Shown here in pieces: positions 27,137 to 37,482 of a stretch of DNA of 64,000 nucleotides (its first letter is position 1; the number at the start of each line of letters is the position of its first letter). The translations under genes and the position numbers were made by a program. This DNA comes from Methanococcoides sp. LMO-2. GTDB lineage: Archaea > Halobacteriota > Methanosarcinia > Methanosarcinales > Methanosarcinaceae. The stretch lies in the NCBI RefSeq assembly GCF_038432375.1, contig NZ_JBCAUS010000006.1, positions 62,001 through 126,000 on the forward strand. The letters are read 5' to 3'. The notes under the pieces are model-generated. The model was not told the DNA's origin. It was given only the letters and a program-made list of their open reading frames with translations, and ran no database searches.

Positions 27137-28831
27137 TCACACTATAATATAGTCCAGCATTCTTTCCACATCAATTACCTTTTCCAGGATATCATTCTTA
27201 TTTGCATAAGGTACCCCACTATAGATCTCTGAAGCTTCAAGATCGGTAATACCGGGGATCTCCTTAATTACAGAGAGGGGGGCGGAATTGATCTCAAGCG
27301 GATAGGGGATTGCCTTTACGGAACGCTGCCCATGCCCTGTGATCACAACATCGGTGAACTTCCAGAGTGGAAGTGTAAGCGGAATACCAACAAGCAAAGG
27401 ATAGGTGCCAAACTGCCTTCCAAATGTCAGCTCGTGTTTTGAGCTTTCATCATGTACCTCACACATCACATCCCGAAGTACGGTGCCTTTCGGAACGACC
27501 TTCCGAAGCATTGGCAGATCGATCTCTTTTCGTACTTTTTCCTTGTACTTCAGGAACAGCTTCTTGTGCTTTCCCACAAGCTCATCATTGCCATAGACCC
27601 GGGTACCCGGAAATGCCATGACCTGCCGGATATTGATCCTTCTTACCAGAAGTCCGGAGTCCAGGACATCCCTGAGAAAATCATAGTTCATATCAAAGGT
27701 CTTCTTGGTCTCGCCGGGAAGACCGTGGACAAAGTTCAACCCCGGTAAAAGCTCAGGGAGTCCGTTACTGCCTCTTGAAGCACCAACATCATTGAACATC
27801 CTGATCACATCCATCACATCCTCCGGCATTGCTTTCAGATCATTGGCACGCACCACATTCGGATCAGCACTTTCCATACCAAGGGCAGCAATATCACCGG
27901 ATGTGTGATGGCAGACAATGGTTTTCATTATCTCAAGGCTCTGCTCAGGATACGCAGCAATGGTTGCCGGATTTGCATTGTCCATGTGCAACACCTGAAG
28001 GTCAGGCGCCACCTTGCGTATGCCTCCATAGAGCGATTCCAGTACAGATGGATCCGGTTGCAGGATGTCCGCACCGATATCCTTAGCGTGGAAACCGAAC
28101 AGGTCAGGCTGCCTTCCAATACGGAAATATTTTGCACCGGCAGCGTAAAGGGAGGACACCTCATCGACCACATCGAATACAGGGCGGTAATCCGAAGGCC
28201 CGTAGAACCTTTCGGTGCAGAAGGAGCAGTGCACCTTACGGCCACAGCCACGGTAGGTCTCAAGCTCGCACATGACATACGGATACTCCGGATGTTTTTC
28301 GATGATAAAAGCACCAAGACGGGACCACTTCCCGATCTCACCTACTGTCCTCAGCCGGTGGTTAATATCATCCGGGTCAAGCAGGGAACCATTCTCAAAG
28401 AGATCATAGACGAAAGCCTCGATATCCTGCTTTGCAATGACAACATCTTCCGCTTCGATACCCAGCTCACTGGCACCTGTACCACCCTCTTTGCTGAAAC
28501 CGAGACGTATGGGACCACCTATCACTTTCAGTCCCTGTGAAAGACTACATATGTTCTCGATCTCACCAGGAGTTATAGGGGATGACCTTAGGTACTTGCC
28601 CGGGACGGTCATGCCTGACAGTATGACCACAAGGTCTGCACTCTTTAGTGCAAGGACATCATCTGCTGTTGCTGTCCTGAGCTGATCGATGGTAAAATAA
28701 TGAATATCATCTTCTGCTATGCCTCTGTCACGGAGGGCACCGGCTATGTAGCGGATGTAGGGAGAGATGTATGGCGGAACCCCGAAGCACGCGGGCTCAT
28801 CCACATAGCCGTCTATGATCACTGTTCTCAT
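27137..28831 (-). CDS. radical SAM protein, archaeal COG1031-like
   Basis: The 564-residue protein has an N-terminal B12-binding-like domain, a radical SAM barrel and a C-terminal helix-hairpin-helix (SVIKEIPGITDLEASEIYSG). The cluster motif is YRGCGRKVHCSFC, CX5CX2C, instead of the usual CX3CX2C; CSFC still supplies the last two ligands. Later parts (ELLPGLNFVHGLPGETKKTF and AFPGTRVY) fit the methylthiotransferase-like barrel. I believe this is the uncharacterised archaeal group COG1031. Reaction and substrate are unknown; a DNA- or RNA-linked substrate is suggested by the HhH domain. Confidence 0.85.
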   Translation of the reverse strand: MRTVIIDGYVDEPACFGVPPYISPYIRYIAGALRDRGIAEDDIHYFTIDQLRTATADDVLALKSADLVVILSGMTVPGKYLRSSPITPGEIENICSLSQGLKVIGGPIRLGFSKEGGTGASELGIEAEDVVIAKQDIEAFVYDLFENGSLLDPDDINHRLRTVGEIGKWSRLGAFIIEKHPEYPYVMCELETYRGCGRKVHCSFCTERFYGPSDYRPVFDVVDEVSSLYAAGAKYFRIGRQPDLFGFHAKDIGADILQPDPSVLESLYGGIRKVAPDLQVLHMDNANPATIAAYPEQSLEIMKTIVCHHTSGDIAALGMESADPNVVRANDLKAMPEDVMDVIRMFNDVGASRGSNGLPELLPGLNFVHGLPGETKKTFDMNYDFLRDVLDSGLLVRRINIRQVMAFPGTRVYGNDELVGKHKKLFLKYKEKVRKEIDLPMLRKVVPKGTVLRDVMCEVHDESSKHELTFGRQFGTYPLLVGIPLTLPLWKFTDVVITGHGQRSVKAIPYPLEINSAPLSVIKEIPGITDLEASEIYSGVPYANKNDILEKVIDVERMLDYIIV

Positions 28832-28948
28832 GTGGATTAAAATGGAAGGATACCTTATAAATGAACCTTTTGAAAGCAGTTTAACATAGTGTACTTATAC
28901 TTTAATCGTGTAGGATAGTACGTCATGGAGTTTTACTGAGGTTATCAT

Positions 28949-30610
28949 ATGAGAAGTGACAATACAAAGAAAGGAGATGCACGTGCACCGAACCGGTCGC
29001 TTTTGAAAGCGATAGGGGTTACCGATTCTGAGATGAAGAAGCCGTTCATAGCTGTTGTGAATTCATGGACAGAGTTCATTCCGGGACACATTCACTTAGA
29101 CAAGGTAGCAGAAGCGGTAAAGGCCGGTATTCGCAATGCAGGCGGTGTTCCTTTCGAATTCCATACCATAGGCATCTGTGATGGTATCGCAATGGGACAC
29201 GAAGGAATGAAGTATTCCCTTCCAAGCAGGGAAGCTATCGAGGACACCATTGAGATCATGATCCAGGGCCAGCAGATGGACGGTATGGTCATGGTAACAT
29301 CATGTGACAAGATCACACCTGCACACCTCATGGCTGCAGGAAGACTTGACATCCCGACAATGGTCGTCACAGGCGGACCTATGCTTCCGGGATTTGTTGA
29401 TGACAAATACACAGACCTCGTCTCCGTTTTCGAAGGAGTCGGGTCCTGCCAGAGCGGATCGGTCTCATCTGACAAACTGAAACAGCTTGAAGATATGTGT
29501 TGCTGCGGTGCAGGCTCCTGTGCTGGAATGTTCACAGCCAACACCATGGCATGCATGACAGAAGCACTGGGACTTAGCCTCCCGGGTTGTGCAACAGCCC
29601 ATGCAGTTGATGCAAAGAAGATGCGTATGGCAAAAGACACCGGTGAGAGGATCGTGGAGCTTGTACAGGAAGGAGTTACAGCACGCCAGATCGTTACCGA
29701 GAGATCCTTTGAGAATGCTATCATGGTCGACCTTGCAGTAGGAGGAAGTACCAACACAACCCTTCACCTGCCTGCAATCGCACACGAGTTTGGAATTGAG
29801 CTTCCGCTTGAGAAGTTCGATGAGCTCAGCAAGACAACTCCACACCTGATAGGACTCAGGCCAGGCGGAGATAACTTCATGCTTGATTTCGAGAGAGCTG
29901 GCGGAGTTCATGCGATCATGAAGAGGCTTAAGACAAAGCTCAACCTCGATGAGAAGACAATCACCGGAAAGACCGTTGGCGAGAATGTCGAAGAATTTGT
30001 CATTTATAATCCAAAGCTGAACGCCCGTATACTGACCACACTTGAGAACCCGCTCCACGAGGAAGGCGGAATTGCAGTGCTGAAAGGAAATCTTGCACCT
30101 GACGGAGCAGTTGTCAAACAGGCAGCTGTGGATGAGAAGATGCTCAAACACACCGGCCCTGCAAGAGTATTCAACAGTGAAGAAGAAGCAATGTCAACCA
30201 TCATGAAAGGCGAGATCAAGCCTGGAGATGTCGTTGTCATCAGGTACGAGGGACCAAAAGGAGGTCCGGGTATGCGTGAGATGCTCTCTCCAACCTCAGC
30301 TATCGCTGGAATGGGACTCATTGATTCTGTGGCACTCATCACGGACGGAAGGTTCTCAGGTGGTACAAGAGGACCATGTATCGGTCACATCTCACCTGAA
30401 GCCTATGAAGGCGGACCTATCGGCCTGATACAGGAAGGCGACATAATCGAGATCGATATGCCTGGAAGAAAGCTTGAACTCAACGTTTCAGACGAAGAAC
30501 TGGAAAAGAGGAGAGCTGACTTCAAGCCTATCGAAAAAGAAGTCACAGGTTACCTTTCAAGATACCGAAAAACAGTTAGTTCCGCAAACAGAGGAGCTAT
30601 CAGGGACTAA
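28949..30610 (+). CDS. ilvD: dihydroxy-acid dehydratase
   Basis: The 553-residue protein is a standard IlvD. It shows [20 protein letters not shown] at the N-terminus, [20 protein letters not shown], then [20 protein letters not shown] with the cluster cysteines, and [19 protein letters not shown] near the C-terminus. It dehydrates 2,3-dihydroxy-isovalerate and -methylvalerate in valine and isoleucine synthesis using an Fe-S cluster and Mg2+. GAGGTT precedes ATG 28949. It is a single gene with its own promoter (TATA-like ACTTATACTTTAA near 28890) and terminator. Confidence 0.97.
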   Translation: MRSDNTKKGDARAPNRSLLKAIGVTDSEMKKPFIAVVNSWTEFIPGHIHLDKVAEAVKAGIRNAGGVPFEFHTIGICDGIAMGHEGMKYSLPSREAIEDTIEIMIQGQQMDGMVMVTSCDKITPAHLMAAGRLDIPTMVVTGGPMLPGFVDDKYTDLVSVFEGVGSCQSGSVSSDKLKQLEDMCCCGAGSCAGMFTANTMACMTEALGLSLPGCATAHAVDAKKMRMAKDTGERIVELVQEGVTARQIVTERSFENAIMVDLAVGGSTNTTLHLPAIAHEFGIELPLEKFDELSKTTPHLIGLRPGGDNFMLDFERAGGVHAIMKRLKTKLNLDEKTITGKTVGENVEEFVIYNPKLNARILTTLENPLHEEGGIAVLKGNLAPDGAVVKQAAVDEKMLKHTGPARVFNSEEEAMSTIMKGEIKPGDVVVIRYEGPKGGPGMREMLSPTSAIAGMGLIDSVALITDGRFSGGTRGPCIGHISPEAYEGGPIGLIQEGDIIEIDMPGRKLELNVSDEELEKRRADFKPIEKEVTGYLSRYRKTVSSANRGAIRD

Positions 30611-30644
30611 AAGCTGCTACTTTAAGCAGCTTGTTCCTTTTTTA
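30611..30644 (+). terminator. ilvD terminator
   Basis: AAGCTGCT (30611-30618) and AGCAGCTT (30625-30632) form an exact 8-bp stem with a 6-nt loop directly after the ilvD stop. A T-run (CCTTTTTTA) follows at 30636-30645. Confidence 0.75.
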
Positions 30645-30711
30645 TTACTTTTGATATCCTTTAACTCTTTTTGACCTATTGATCCGAATTACTCCAAGAT
30701 CAGAACCAAGA

Positions 30712-31890
30712 TCAATCGGACCTCTTTTCAGGGGAACTGCTGAGATAGACCTTATCATCCTTTACAATGCTGGCTATTCTGCCATCTGATAGAAGCTGAT
30801 CTATTCTGGATTCCACTTCAGAATCCGCGTACTGCTTGGAAAGGAGGCTTTTGATAACATCTTTCTTTACTTCTGATCCGGACGGGAGGTAAGCAAATAT
30901 GCAGCTTTCAAGCTTGTCCGTTATAGGAACATACCGGTCAGGTACAGGGACTGCAGGATCCTCTGCCAAGACAGGAGATTGCGAGGGATCTGAAACAAAA
31001 TCAGCATTACTGTCAGGAGCACCATCCACGGCATCAACTTCATCGCCCTGCAAAAAATACGGCAGTTCCCTCTCATAACCCGCCTCAGAGTCCTGCTGAG
31101 AAGACAGTGGCGGAACCTTAGCATCGAATAACAAAGGCTTTGAAAATGGTTCAGGTAAAGAAGGTTCTTCAACGATGGCTTCCGGGATATCCGGTGAAAA
31201 CTTTTCGACCGGTTTTCCAATATCGTGGCCCGGCACTTCTGCTGGAGGAACTTCGGCATCACCCAGCAATTCAGGAGGAACCTTTAGATCAGGGAAAGAA
31301 AGGGTAGCATAGGGAACCTTTTCCTCAGTTCTTTCTGTAGCAATACTATCTGGCTGCACTACAGAAACTTGCTGTCCCCCTACATTGTCATCGGATAACT
31401 CAAATAATACGGACCTGTCTTTAATGGACTGGATACTAGAATTCATATCCATGATCTGCTTCTCAAGCTCACAGATACGGTCTGTCAGATCAACAATGAT
31501 GCTCTGGAAGCAAGCTGATTTTTCAACCGGAAAGTTACCCTCTTCAGAAAAAGATATCATATCAGAGGCTGGCTTTGCTTCTTCTCCCACTTCATCTTCA
31601 AGGTCGATATCTGTGAAAAGTTCAGCACAGCCATCGAGATCATCCGGATCCACCAGACTGCCATCACAGGGCAAAGTAAGAGGCTCTTCCTCAATATTTT
31701 CTATAGATCCTTCCTCTTCAAACGTATCTTCAAGTTCAAAGTATGCTTCTTCAGGAAGGTCTTCAGAGGTATCCCCGGCAGATACTTTCAGTCCATTCTC
31801 AATAAGTTCTGCCAAAAAGGAATCCTTATCAGGAACATTTGATAGTTCCCCATACAACTCATCGGAAATACTGATCTTAAGTTCTTTCAT
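30712..31890 (-). CDS. acidic protein with RHH-like N-terminus and winged-helix-like C-terminus
   Basis: The 392-residue protein is not recognised as a whole. The first 35 residues (KELKISISDELYGELSNVPD, then SFLAELIENGL) look like a ribbon-helix-helix DNA-binding unit. A long acidic, Pro/Ser-rich linker follows, with a short coiled coil (LTDRICELEKQIMDMNSSIQ, about residues 140-165). The last 65 residues (LESCIFAYLPSGSEVKKDVI, then SRIDQLLSDGRIASI) look like a winged helix. It follows mtxH by 70 bp on the same strand and may be co-transcribed with mtxXAH. A regulator or structural nucleoid-associated role is possible. Confidence 0.7.
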   Translation of the reverse strand: MKELKISISDELYGELSNVPDKDSFLAELIENGLKVSAGDTSEDLPEEAYFELEDTFEEEGSIENIEEEPLTLPCDGSLVDPDDLDGCAELFTDIDLEDEVGEEAKPASDMISFSEEGNFPVEKSACFQSIIVDLTDRICELEKQIMDMNSSIQSIKDRSVLFELSDDNVGGQQVSVVQPDSIATERTEEKVPYATLSFPDLKVPPELLGDAEVPPAEVPGHDIGKPVEKFSPDIPEAIVEEPSLPEPFSKPLLFDAKVPPLSSQQDSEAGYERELPYFLQGDEVDAVDGAPDSNADFVSDPSQSPVLAEDPAVPVPDRYVPITDKLESCIFAYLPSGSEVKKDVIKSLLSKQYADSEVESRIDQLLSDGRIASIVKDDKVYLSSSPEKRSD

Positions 31891-31960
31891 GCCACATCAA
31901 CCCGGGAAAGCTAAAAAGAATATGCATTCATAGGATACATAAGCATTTCCAAAAAAGGGT

Positions 31961-32893
31961 TCACACCAGCAGGTTAAGCGGGTGTGAGGATGAAGGTTCG
32001 ATATCAAGATCAGAAGATGCCTCTGAGATCATGATATCCGCCATTGCCGCAAGAGGGAAGGTGTACTTTGCATTCTCAATAGGACCATAGAGCACAAAAT
32101 CGCCACCGGCAAGCTGTTGCATGGAAACCGTTCCAATGTCGCACATCTTGTAGACAAGTGGGTCTTCCTTCTTCTTGGCTTTAAGCCAGCTCCAGGAAGA
32201 AGGAGCATTATGAATTCCGGATCCTACAGGATATCCCCATTTCGCCTTGGCAGTCATGGTCATACGAAGAGCAATACCTGCCCCATCGCCCATTGGAGTT
32301 ATGCTGGGATCGATGAGCACGTTCGTGATACCACATTCATCAGCAATTTCCAGCAGGCCCCTGTCCATCAGTTTGCCACCGTTCTCAAGCAATGCCATCC
32401 TGCCATCAAGGGAGGAATCCATTGCATTGAAGCCGAGGATGATGGAACTGTCAATATCGGAATCTGCAAGGGCTGCACATTCCTCATCGCTGATGCTCAT
32501 GTTAATGGAATTGTAGATCGTCTTGTCAGCAAGACCGATGTCGGTGACATATTCTGATGAAGCCATCCTCACAGCAGGCTGCGGGGAATCGATGATGAAA
32601 GGAGAATCACTTACCGAGGTCACAAAATCGATGTACTTCTGCATGCTCTCGAAAGTATTGGCAAAGATGTGGACAATTGAAGGATTTCCAGTCTCGTCGG
32701 ACATGGAATCCTGCATGTTCACAAGAGCTTCTGCTCCTGCCCTGTCAAATATACCGGCATCCGCATCTTCCACGATGCTGTGGCCTTCATAGAATATAGT
32801 ACCTGCAAGCGCTGTTGCCAGCTCACCCGGCTGGCCTCCGATCTTCACACCTGCAATATTGACGATCTCCTGCTCTTTCTGGAACCTGAACAT
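31961..32893 (-). CDS. mtxH: MtrH-like methyltransferase, MtxH
   Basis: The 310-residue protein is homologous to MtrH, the subunit of N5-methyl-tetrahydromethanopterin:CoM methyltransferase that moves methyl from H4MPT to the corrinoid of MtrA. It starts FRFQKEQEIVNIAGVKIGGQ, has GTIFYEGHSIVEDADAGIFD, and a TIM-barrel core with VLIDPSITPMGDGAGIALRM and GYPVGSGIHNAPSSW. ATG 32893 is chosen for GAGGTT upstream and the usual MtrH start. It is the third gene of mtxX-mtxA-mtxH, known from Methanosarcina. No membrane Mtr subunits accompany it. Confidence 0.88.
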   Translation of the reverse strand: MFRFQKEQEIVNIAGVKIGGQPGELATALAGTIFYEGHSIVEDADAGIFDRAGAEALVNMQDSMSDETGNPSIVHIFANTFESMQKYIDFVTSVSDSPFIIDSPQPAVRMASSEYVTDIGLADKTIYNSINMSISDEECAALADSDIDSSIILGFNAMDSSLDGRMALLENGGKLMDRGLLEIADECGITNVLIDPSITPMGDGAGIALRMTMTAKAKWGYPVGSGIHNAPSSWSWLKAKKKEDPLVYKMCDIGTVSMQQLAGGDFVLYGPIENAKYTFPLAAMADIMISEASSDLDIEPSSSHPLNLLV

Positions 32894-32954
32894 GAACACA
32901 ACCTCTACGAAATATAACAATGATTAAGATAACAATATAACAATAGAACGATAC

Positions 32955-33572
32955 TTACACGGAATCCACTTCACAGACGATACCGGAAGCCGAATCAAGC
33001 ATTACATCACCTGATATCATGATGTCACCTGATGTAACATCCATAACAGGCCTGCTTTTCTTCCTGGCGCTTTCCACAACGAAAGCTGCTTCACAGTACG
33101 GGCCTTCCTTGCCCTTGTATTCATCAACGATCCGGCGGATCTCATCAATATCCACCAGGCCGATACGTTCAATGAGGGTTACCTGCTTCTGGAAACGTTC
33201 AATAACATCCCTGCTGACATTCTCGATGAAAGGGATAGCACCATCAGAACCGATGATCCGCCCGTCCTCATCTATGCCGTTCTTATGAAGTGCAACAAGT
33301 GTTTTTCCTGCAAGGTGACCTCTGGATTCACTGCCACAGACAAGAAGATACCTGATATTCGAGTTCGATACCGTGTTTATGATGATCTTCTCTGCACCAA
33401 GGTTCTCGGTCTTGCAGGTGCCCCACATGGCAGCTTCATCATAAGGTTCAAGCGAGCTTGCAAGAGTTATTACTGCAATACAGGAGTCTGAATTCCCGGC
33501 GGTACAGTCCCCTTTCACAACAGGCCATCCACATGCAACAGTTTCTATGTCAACACCCCATAATTCACACAA
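32955..33572 (-). CDS. mtxA: soluble MtrA-like corrinoid protein, MtxA
   Basis: The 205-residue protein matches MtrA: GWPVVKGDCTAGNSDSCIAV, MWGTCKTENLGAEKIIINTV and CGSESRGHLAGKTLVALHKN, where the His in GHLAGK corresponds to the cobalt-ligating His of MtrA. It lacks the C-terminal membrane helix of true MtrA, so it is probably soluble. It would carry methyl on a corrinoid and accept it from MtxH. The start is TTG 33572, one base after the mtxX stop. The acceptor is unknown and need not be coenzyme M. Confidence 0.88.
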   Translation of the reverse strand: MCELWGVDIETVACGWPVVKGDCTAGNSDSCIAVITLASSLEPYDEAAMWGTCKTENLGAEKIIINTVSNSNIRYLLVCGSESRGHLAGKTLVALHKNGIDEDGRIIGSDGAIPFIENVSRDVIERFQKQVTLIERIGLVDIDEIRRIVDEYKGKEGPYCEAAFVVESARKKSRPVMDVTSGDIMISGDVMLDSASGIVCEVDSV

Positions 33573-34397
33573 TCAAGATCTGTTTCTCTCATTTTTCATG
33601 TCCACAAGGGCACTTGCAAGCATTATGGCCTTTGTGTAGTGGCCACCAACGCGTGATGTGTCCACGAAGACATGGTCGTCCATCAATACCGGTGCACCGA
33701 TACCGTCCCCTCCTCCGAGGAAAACAAGGGTCCTGAATATCAGGTTACCGGTTATGCCATCAGGAGCAAAGATGAAATTCGCCTCCTTTATGGCATCCTC
33801 GATCAGTATTGTATAATGCTTTGCACATATACCATTTTCCCGCAACCTGCTTGCCAGGAAGTCAGCATCTGCAAGTGTGCGGTCAATGTTCTCGTGCCTT
33901 CCAAGATCCCCCATCCTGCCTCCGGAGAGGACACCGACCACCGGCTCAACGCCAAACCTTCGCATGTGTTCCACACCAAGTTTGACAAGTGTGATCTTGT
34001 CTGAAAGATTATTTCCCTCATCGATCCCCACAGGTGCGAGGAAGAACGGAACGCCTTCGGCTGTCAGGAGAAAGGCCATACGATGCAGGCGATCGATCTT
34101 CAGGACATCCCTGAGATGGGAAAGAGTTCCCGAGGCCTTTGCAGTTCCCCTTACAGCCGCATCCACCGAACCCGATGCCAGCAGGTCACCAAGGACCAGC
34201 TCCGGCTCATGTGTGTTGATTATCTCAAGGGAAGTGCCAACGGCATCGATCTCCTGCTTATCCCCTACAAGAATAACGTGTGCATAACCCTCGTTGTGGG
34301 CTTTCTCTATGCTGGAGATCATCTTGGGTGTGGGATCACGTACACCAATAGCCACTTTTGCAGTGTTTGAAAGAGCCCTTTTCCGGACAACATCCAT
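33573..34397 (-). CDS. mtxX: methanogenesis marker protein 4, MtxX
   Basis: The 274-residue protein is the phosphotransacetylase-like MtxX family (methanogenesis marker 4): [20 protein letters not shown] at the start, [20 protein letters not shown] in the middle and [20 protein letters not shown] near the end. It is present in nearly all methanogens. The fold resembles phosphate acyl/butyryltransferases; the reaction is not known. The stop is directly followed by the mtxA start codon, so translation is coupled. Confidence 0.92.
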   Translation of the reverse strand: MDVVRKRALSNTAKVAIGVRDPTPKMISSIEKAHNEGYAHVILVGDKQEIDAVGTSLEIINTHEPELVLGDLLASGSVDAAVRGTAKASGTLSHLRDVLKIDRLHRMAFLLTAEGVPFFLAPVGIDEGNNLSDKITLVKLGVEHMRRFGVEPVVGVLSGGRMGDLGRHENIDRTLADADFLASRLRENGICAKHYTILIEDAIKEANFIFAPDGITGNLIFRTLVFLGGGDGIGAPVLMDDHVFVDTSRVGGHYTKAIMLASALVDMKNERNRS

Positions 34398-34517
34398 AAG
34401 ACCAGTCGTGCTATCGTTCTACATACCGGATCACCTGCCAGAAATGATATTAATCAGAATCAACAAAGAAATGCAAACATTAATTACTTTTCCCTTTTAT
34501 TGAAGGTATGATCACAG

Positions 34518-36038
34518 ATGGCAGAATCTATCGAATGGGTTGAAAAATACAGGCCACAGTCCCTTTCAGATCTTGTGGGCAACAAGAAATCGGTCGTGGA
34601 TATGAGAGAGTGGGCAGAATCATGGCTCACCGGCACACCGGAAAAGCGTGCAGCCATACTCTACGGACCTGCAGGTGTCGGAAAGACGTCCGCAGCACAT
34701 GCACTCGCCAGGGACTTCGGCTGGGAGACCATCGAGCTGAACGCAAGTGACCAGCGAACAGCAGGTGCTATCGAAAGGGTAGCAGGTTCTGCATCGAAGA
34801 TGAGCTCACTTACCGGCACATCCTCAAAGCGACTGATCATCCTGGATGAGGCCGACAACATGCACGGAAATGCCGACAGAGGTGGCTCCCGTGCCGTGGG
34901 AAACATAATCAAGACAACTGACCAGCCCATCGTGCTGATCGCTAATGACCTCTACGGACTCACACCCACCATACGCTCGAATTGCATTGAGCTGAAGTTC
35001 AACTCGGTGCAGGGAAGGTCCATGATCCCGGCGCTCAAGAAGATATGCGTTGAGGAGAAGATCATGTGTGGCGTAGGCGTCCTTGAGAAACTGGCCGAGA
35101 ACGCCGGTGGAGACATGCGAAGTGCTGTCAAGGACCTTCAGGCAGTTTCACTGGGAAGGGACGAGATCTACATTGAGGATATCGCCACCTCCGAGAGGGA
35201 CACGAAGGAAAACATCTTCAAGGTGATGGGAAAGATCTTCAAGAGCACCGACCCGAAAAGTGCATTGCAGGCCACATACGGCCTGGACGAGACTCCTGAG
35301 AACCTGATCCACTGGATCGACGAGAACCTGCCATTGCAATATGGCACGCAGGAAGGTACCGAAGAGGATGTGATTACAGGCTACAGGCGTCTTTCAAAAG
35401 CAGACAGGTACCTTGGTCGTGTGAGAAAGCGACAGAGCTACCGCCTCTGGAGATATGCGAGTGTCCTCATGACATGCGGAACAGTTGTATCGAAGTCACA
35501 TGTCAGCCGTGGGTTCACAAAATACCAGCCACCATCGTTCTGGAGAAAGATGGGACAACTAAGGTCAAAGCGCGATATGAGGGATAATATTGCATCCCGG
35601 ATCGGCGACCACTGCAACGAGTCCATGCGTTATTCACGCACAGACCTGGCACACCTCTACGGCAGGATGCTGAAGGATGATGCCTATGCAGTAGACGTTA
35701 CTGTGGACCTGGACCTGACCGTGGATGAGATCGTCTATCTTACCGGTGGGAAGAAGGTCACAAAAGGCATACAGAAGATCTATGACCTGGCACAGGAAAA
35801 ACGCAGTACCTATGGCACTGACGATGCACCGGTATTCTTTGAGAAGAAGGCAGCCAGAAAGGTACAGGACAAAAAGCAAATGGACCTGAACCAGATCATG
35901 CAAAATGCTGCATCAAGCGGGAATTCAGATTCTGCAGGAAGTTCACAGAACGCAGATCCGACTCCAAAAGCTGAACCGAAGCCGGAGCCAAAACCGGCTG
36001 CTAAAGCAAAGCCTCAGAAGACATTGTTCGATTTCTGA
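34518..36038 (+). CDS. rfcL: replication factor C large subunit
   Basis: The 506-residue AAA+ protein starts [20 protein letters not shown], with Walker [20 protein letters not shown], Walker [12 protein letters not shown] and a sensor 2 region. The C-terminal third holds the collar domain. The tail is Pro/Lys/Glu-rich and ends KPQKTLFDF, a PCNA-interacting (PIP) motif of QxxLxxF form. RfcL with RfcS loads the PCNA clamp. PCNA itself is encoded at 58261 in this window. Confidence 0.95.
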   Translation: MAESIEWVEKYRPQSLSDLVGNKKSVVDMREWAESWLTGTPEKRAAILYGPAGVGKTSAAHALARDFGWETIELNASDQRTAGAIERVAGSASKMSSLTGTSSKRLIILDEADNMHGNADRGGSRAVGNIIKTTDQPIVLIANDLYGLTPTIRSNCIELKFNSVQGRSMIPALKKICVEEKIMCGVGVLEKLAENAGGDMRSAVKDLQAVSLGRDEIYIEDIATSERDTKENIFKVMGKIFKSTDPKSALQATYGLDETPENLIHWIDENLPLQYGTQEGTEEDVITGYRRLSKADRYLGRVRKRQSYRLWRYASVLMTCGTVVSKSHVSRGFTKYQPPSFWRKMGQLRSKRDMRDNIASRIGDHCNESMRYSRTDLAHLYGRMLKDDAYAVDVTVDLDLTVDEIVYLTGGKKVTKGIQKIYDLAQEKRSTYGTDDAPVFFEKKAARKVQDKKQMDLNQIMQNAASSGNSDSAGSSQNADPTPKAEPKPEPKPAAKAKPQKTLFDF

Positions 36039-36068
36039 CCTATTGGTTTTACAGCAAAAATATCAAGA

Positions 36069-36887
36069 TCAAAGGGACAATGGATCGATCCATGTCCTGT
36101 AATATCCTTTTTCGCAAGCAACCTCAACGTCCATATCGAAGAGTTCAGAGAGGTTGCCTGCCGTAAGTATGTCCTCCTTAGGACCATCGAGGAAAACCTG
36201 CCCGTCCTTTAACAGCACAACACGACCGATCTCAGGAATCACATCATCAAGATCATGCGTCACAAGTATGATGCTCTTTCCTGCAGAAGCTATTCTTCTT
36301 AATGTCTCCCTGAACACGTGACGTGATCTCATGTCAAGACTGTTCGAGGGCTCATCGAGCACAAGGGTCTGCGGATCATGCACCAGTGCCCTTGCAATAA
36401 GGACACGTCTGGCTTCACCAGTGGACATTTCTGACATCTTCTTTTCAGAAAGATGGGATATGCCAAGAAGTTCAAGAAGTCCAATGGCCTTTTCCTTCAT
36501 TTCAGGCGAGATCTTATGGTTAGGATACAGACCAATGCTGCTGAAAAATCCTGAGATCACTGCATCCAGCCCGGAAACATTCCTTTCATAGTCTTCCTGC
36601 AGGTCATAGGACACGATCCCCAGGAAATGCCTCATTTCAAAAAGGTCCCACACATCCTGCCCCATAATCCTGAAGACAAGATCCTCACAATCAGCAAGAG
36701 GATAGTATTCCCTTGTGACCGTTTTGATCAGGGAGGATTTGCCGGAACCATTGGGACCTATGATGGCAACGTTCTCTCCGACATCAATGTTCAAAGAGAT
36801 AGAATCAAGAACATTCCTGTCTTTCTTTCTGACAGTTACGTTTTGGTACTCAATAAGTGGTTTTGTATCGCTGGACATTCGGATCAT
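36069..36887 (-). CDS. ABC transporter ATP-binding protein
   Basis: A 272-residue ATPase with Walker A AIIGPNGSGKSSLIKTV, a Q-loop region near IVSYDLQEDYERN, signature MSTGEARRVLIARAL, Walker B TLVLDEPSNSLDM and the H-loop IILVTHDLDDVIP. It resembles the stand-alone ModF/PhnC-like or iron-complex type; no permease or binding protein is adjacent. The start is set at ATG 36887 because a TATA-like TTTAATTTA near 36922 would begin transcription about 36895, after the longer ORF's start at 36914. An ATG at 36878 is also possible. The substrate is not readable. Confidence 0.85.
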   Translation of the reverse strand: MIRMSSDTKPLIEYQNVTVRKKDRNVLDSISLNIDVGENVAIIGPNGSGKSSLIKTVTREYYPLADCEDLVFRIMGQDVWDLFEMRHFLGIVSYDLQEDYERNVSGLDAVISGFFSSIGLYPNHKISPEMKEKAIGLLELLGISHLSEKKMSEMSTGEARRVLIARALVHDPQTLVLDEPSNSLDMRSRHVFRETLRRIASAGKSIILVTHDLDDVIPEIGRVVLLKDGQVFLDGPKEDILTAGNLSELFDMDVEVACEKGYYRTWIDPLSL

Positions 36888-36948
36888 CTGAATAGTTGTA
36901 CTGAACAATTGCAATGTAAATTAAATTTACTGGTACCAGCCATTCGCA

Positions 36949-37461
36949 TCACTCAGGTATGATGCTGTACTTGCCATTACCCCTGTCCCTGGTCTTTATG
37001 CCTTCAAGTTTTAGAAGCTCCACCATCACGTCAAGCCCGCCGGCATAACCTGCAAGTTTCCCCGAAGAGCTCACAACGCGGTGGCATGGGACGATCACCT
37101 GTATCGGATTTAGTGAATTTGCATGGCCTACTGCCCTTGAAGCTTTAGGATTGCTGATCATTTCAGCCACATATCCATAGGAAACTGTCGTACCGTAAGG
37201 GATCATTGTCAGAGCATCCCACACCTTTCTCTGAAAATCGGTGCCAACAGGTGCGAGCTTGACATCAAAATCTTTCAGATCACCTTCGAGATAATGACCA
37301 ATTTGTTCTTCGACATCTTTGAAGAAAGCCTCATTCTGCTCCCAGTCAGAGGGAATCGGATATTTTCTTTCTCCATCCTGAATGTTAAGCACTTTCAACC
37401 CCTCATTATCCCCGACCAGCAGAATGGTTCCAAGTTTCGTTCTCATGAGATCATAATACAT
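36949..37461 (-). CDS. ogt: methylated-DNA--protein-cysteine methyltransferase
   Basis: The 170-residue protein repairs O6-methylguanine. It has the active-site PCHRVVSSSGKLAGYAGGLD and the DNA-binding FQRKVWDALTMIPYGTTVSY. It acts once, moving the methyl group to Cys. It is convergent or adjacent to the MFS gene on the same strand with 21 bp between, so both may be on one transcript. Confidence 0.95.
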   Translation of the reverse strand: MYYDLMRTKLGTILLVGDNEGLKVLNIQDGERKYPIPSDWEQNEAFFKDVEEQIGHYLEGDLKDFDVKLAPVGTDFQRKVWDALTMIPYGTTVSYGYVAEMISNPKASRAVGHANSLNPIQVIVPCHRVVSSSGKLAGYAGGLDVMVELLKLEGIKTRDRGNGKYSIIPE

Positions 37462-37482
37462 TCAGTACACCACCATTTTTGA

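Noticed and set aside
29092-30151. Long ORFs of 221 and 228 codons antisense to ilvD
   Set aside because: Both overlap a conserved gene on the opposite strand and have no start signals or family likeness.
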